DNA of 7,153 nucleotides from Desulfobulbaceae bacterium (lineage in GTDB: Bacteria; Desulfobacterota; Desulfobulbia; Desulfobulbales; Desulfocapsaceae), in contig DOMU01000199.1 of NCBI GenBank assembly GCA_003509305.1, forward strand, positions 11,751 through 18,903. The letters are read 5' to 3'. Numbering within the stretch: position 1 is the first letter of the stretch; each line of letters opens with the position of its first letter. Below are positions 6,993 through 7,153 of this stretch, in pieces. The notes under the pieces were generated by a model. The model made no database searches and was not told the origin of the DNA. It worked only from the letters and a program-made list of their open reading frames with translations. The position numbers and the translations under genes were made by a program.

Positions 6993-7153
6993 ACAAATCG
7001 CCGTTATCGGCGCTGGTTCCTGGGGAACGGCGCTGGCTTTATTGCTGGTGAAAAAGGGACACGCGGTCAGGCTGTGGGATTTTTCCGAGGCCCATGTCGC
7101 GGCCCTGCAAAAGAACCGGTGCAACGAGCAGCACCTGCCCGGTATCGCGTTTC
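6982..7153 (+). CDS. gpsA: NAD(P)H-dependent glycerol-3-phosphate dehydrogenase, N-terminal fragment
   Basis: GpsA reduces dihydroxyacetone phosphate to sn-glycerol-3-phosphate, the backbone for phospholipid synthesis, in the cytosol. Only the first 57 residues are in the window (the family is about 330-340), and the frame is open to the right edge. Residues 6-19, [14 protein letters not shown], hold the Rossmann dinucleotide-binding GxGxxG in the exact form typical of Gps[10 protein letters not shown] follows as the second strand, and [11 protein letters not shown] matches the family's conserved N-x-x-LPG region (E. coli RCNAAFLPDV). This sets it apart from other Rossmann dehydrogenases. The ATG at 6982 overlaps the end of gyrA by 11 bases in a different frame and is preceded by GGGAAG. 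Sharing a transcript with gyrase would tie membrane-lipid precursor supply to replication genes; this is inference from position only. Confidence 0.92.
   Translation, partial: MKAEQIAVIGAGSWGTALALLLVKKGHAVRLWDFSEAHVAALQKNRCNEQHLPGIAF

Noticed and set aside
1..7153. A hidden novel system (defence, mobile, retron, CRISPR or small RNA)
   Set aside because: Nearly every base is within a well-conserved housekeeping gene or a gap under 30 bases, so there is no room for an additional gene or array.

Overview
The window is a single, gap-free stretch of plus-strand housekeeping genes: hemC (5' end cut off by the window edge), dnaN, gyrB, gyrA and gpsA (3' end cut off). They encode porphobilinogen deaminase, the DNA polymerase III sliding clamp, both DNA gyrase subunits and the first part of glycerol-3-phosphate dehydrogenase. 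All five reading frames are intact. I see no mobile element, CRISPR array, RNA gene or defence system, and no undescribed system.

Layout: hemC runs from the left edge to 882. A 26-base gap with a strong ribosome-binding site leads to dnaN (909-2042). A 14-base gap leads to gyrB (2057-4474), 7 bases separate gyrB from gyrA (4482-6992), and gpsA starts at 6982 inside the last codons of gyrA. No gap is large enough for a conventional promoter plus terminator, so the genes look like one co-transcribed and partly translationally coupled unit whose promoter lies upstream of the window. Nothing resembling a replication origin is visible, and dnaA and recF, frequent partners of dnaN and gyrB, are absent.

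Organism: the proteins are bacterial. GyrB is about 805 residues and carries the large insert in the C-terminal part of the TOPRIM region known from E. coli and other Gram-negative GyrB proteins. GyrA has a short acidic tail and is about 40 residues shorter than E. coli GyrA. A dnaN-gyrB-gyrA order without recF is something I associate with sulfate-reducing Desulfobacterota (former Deltaproteobacteria), and the protein style fits. This assignment is an inference of moderate to low confidence. G+C counted by hand on sample lines is about 42-48% in hemC/dnaN and about 52-63% in gyrA.

How the genes fit together: the clamp and gyrase serve replication and supercoiling, HemC makes the linear tetrapyrrole precursor of heme, siroheme and cobalamin, and GpsA makes the glycerol-3-phosphate backbone of phospholipids. 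The grouping joins DNA replication to two growth-linked biosynthetic steps. The points most worth checking are this neighbourhood, substitutions at functionally important GyrA positions (Ala at the quinolone position equivalent to E. coli Ser83, Val at the position of the DNA-bending Ile174), a second GyrA-box-like heptad, and several intragenic inverted repeats, one of them terminator-like.
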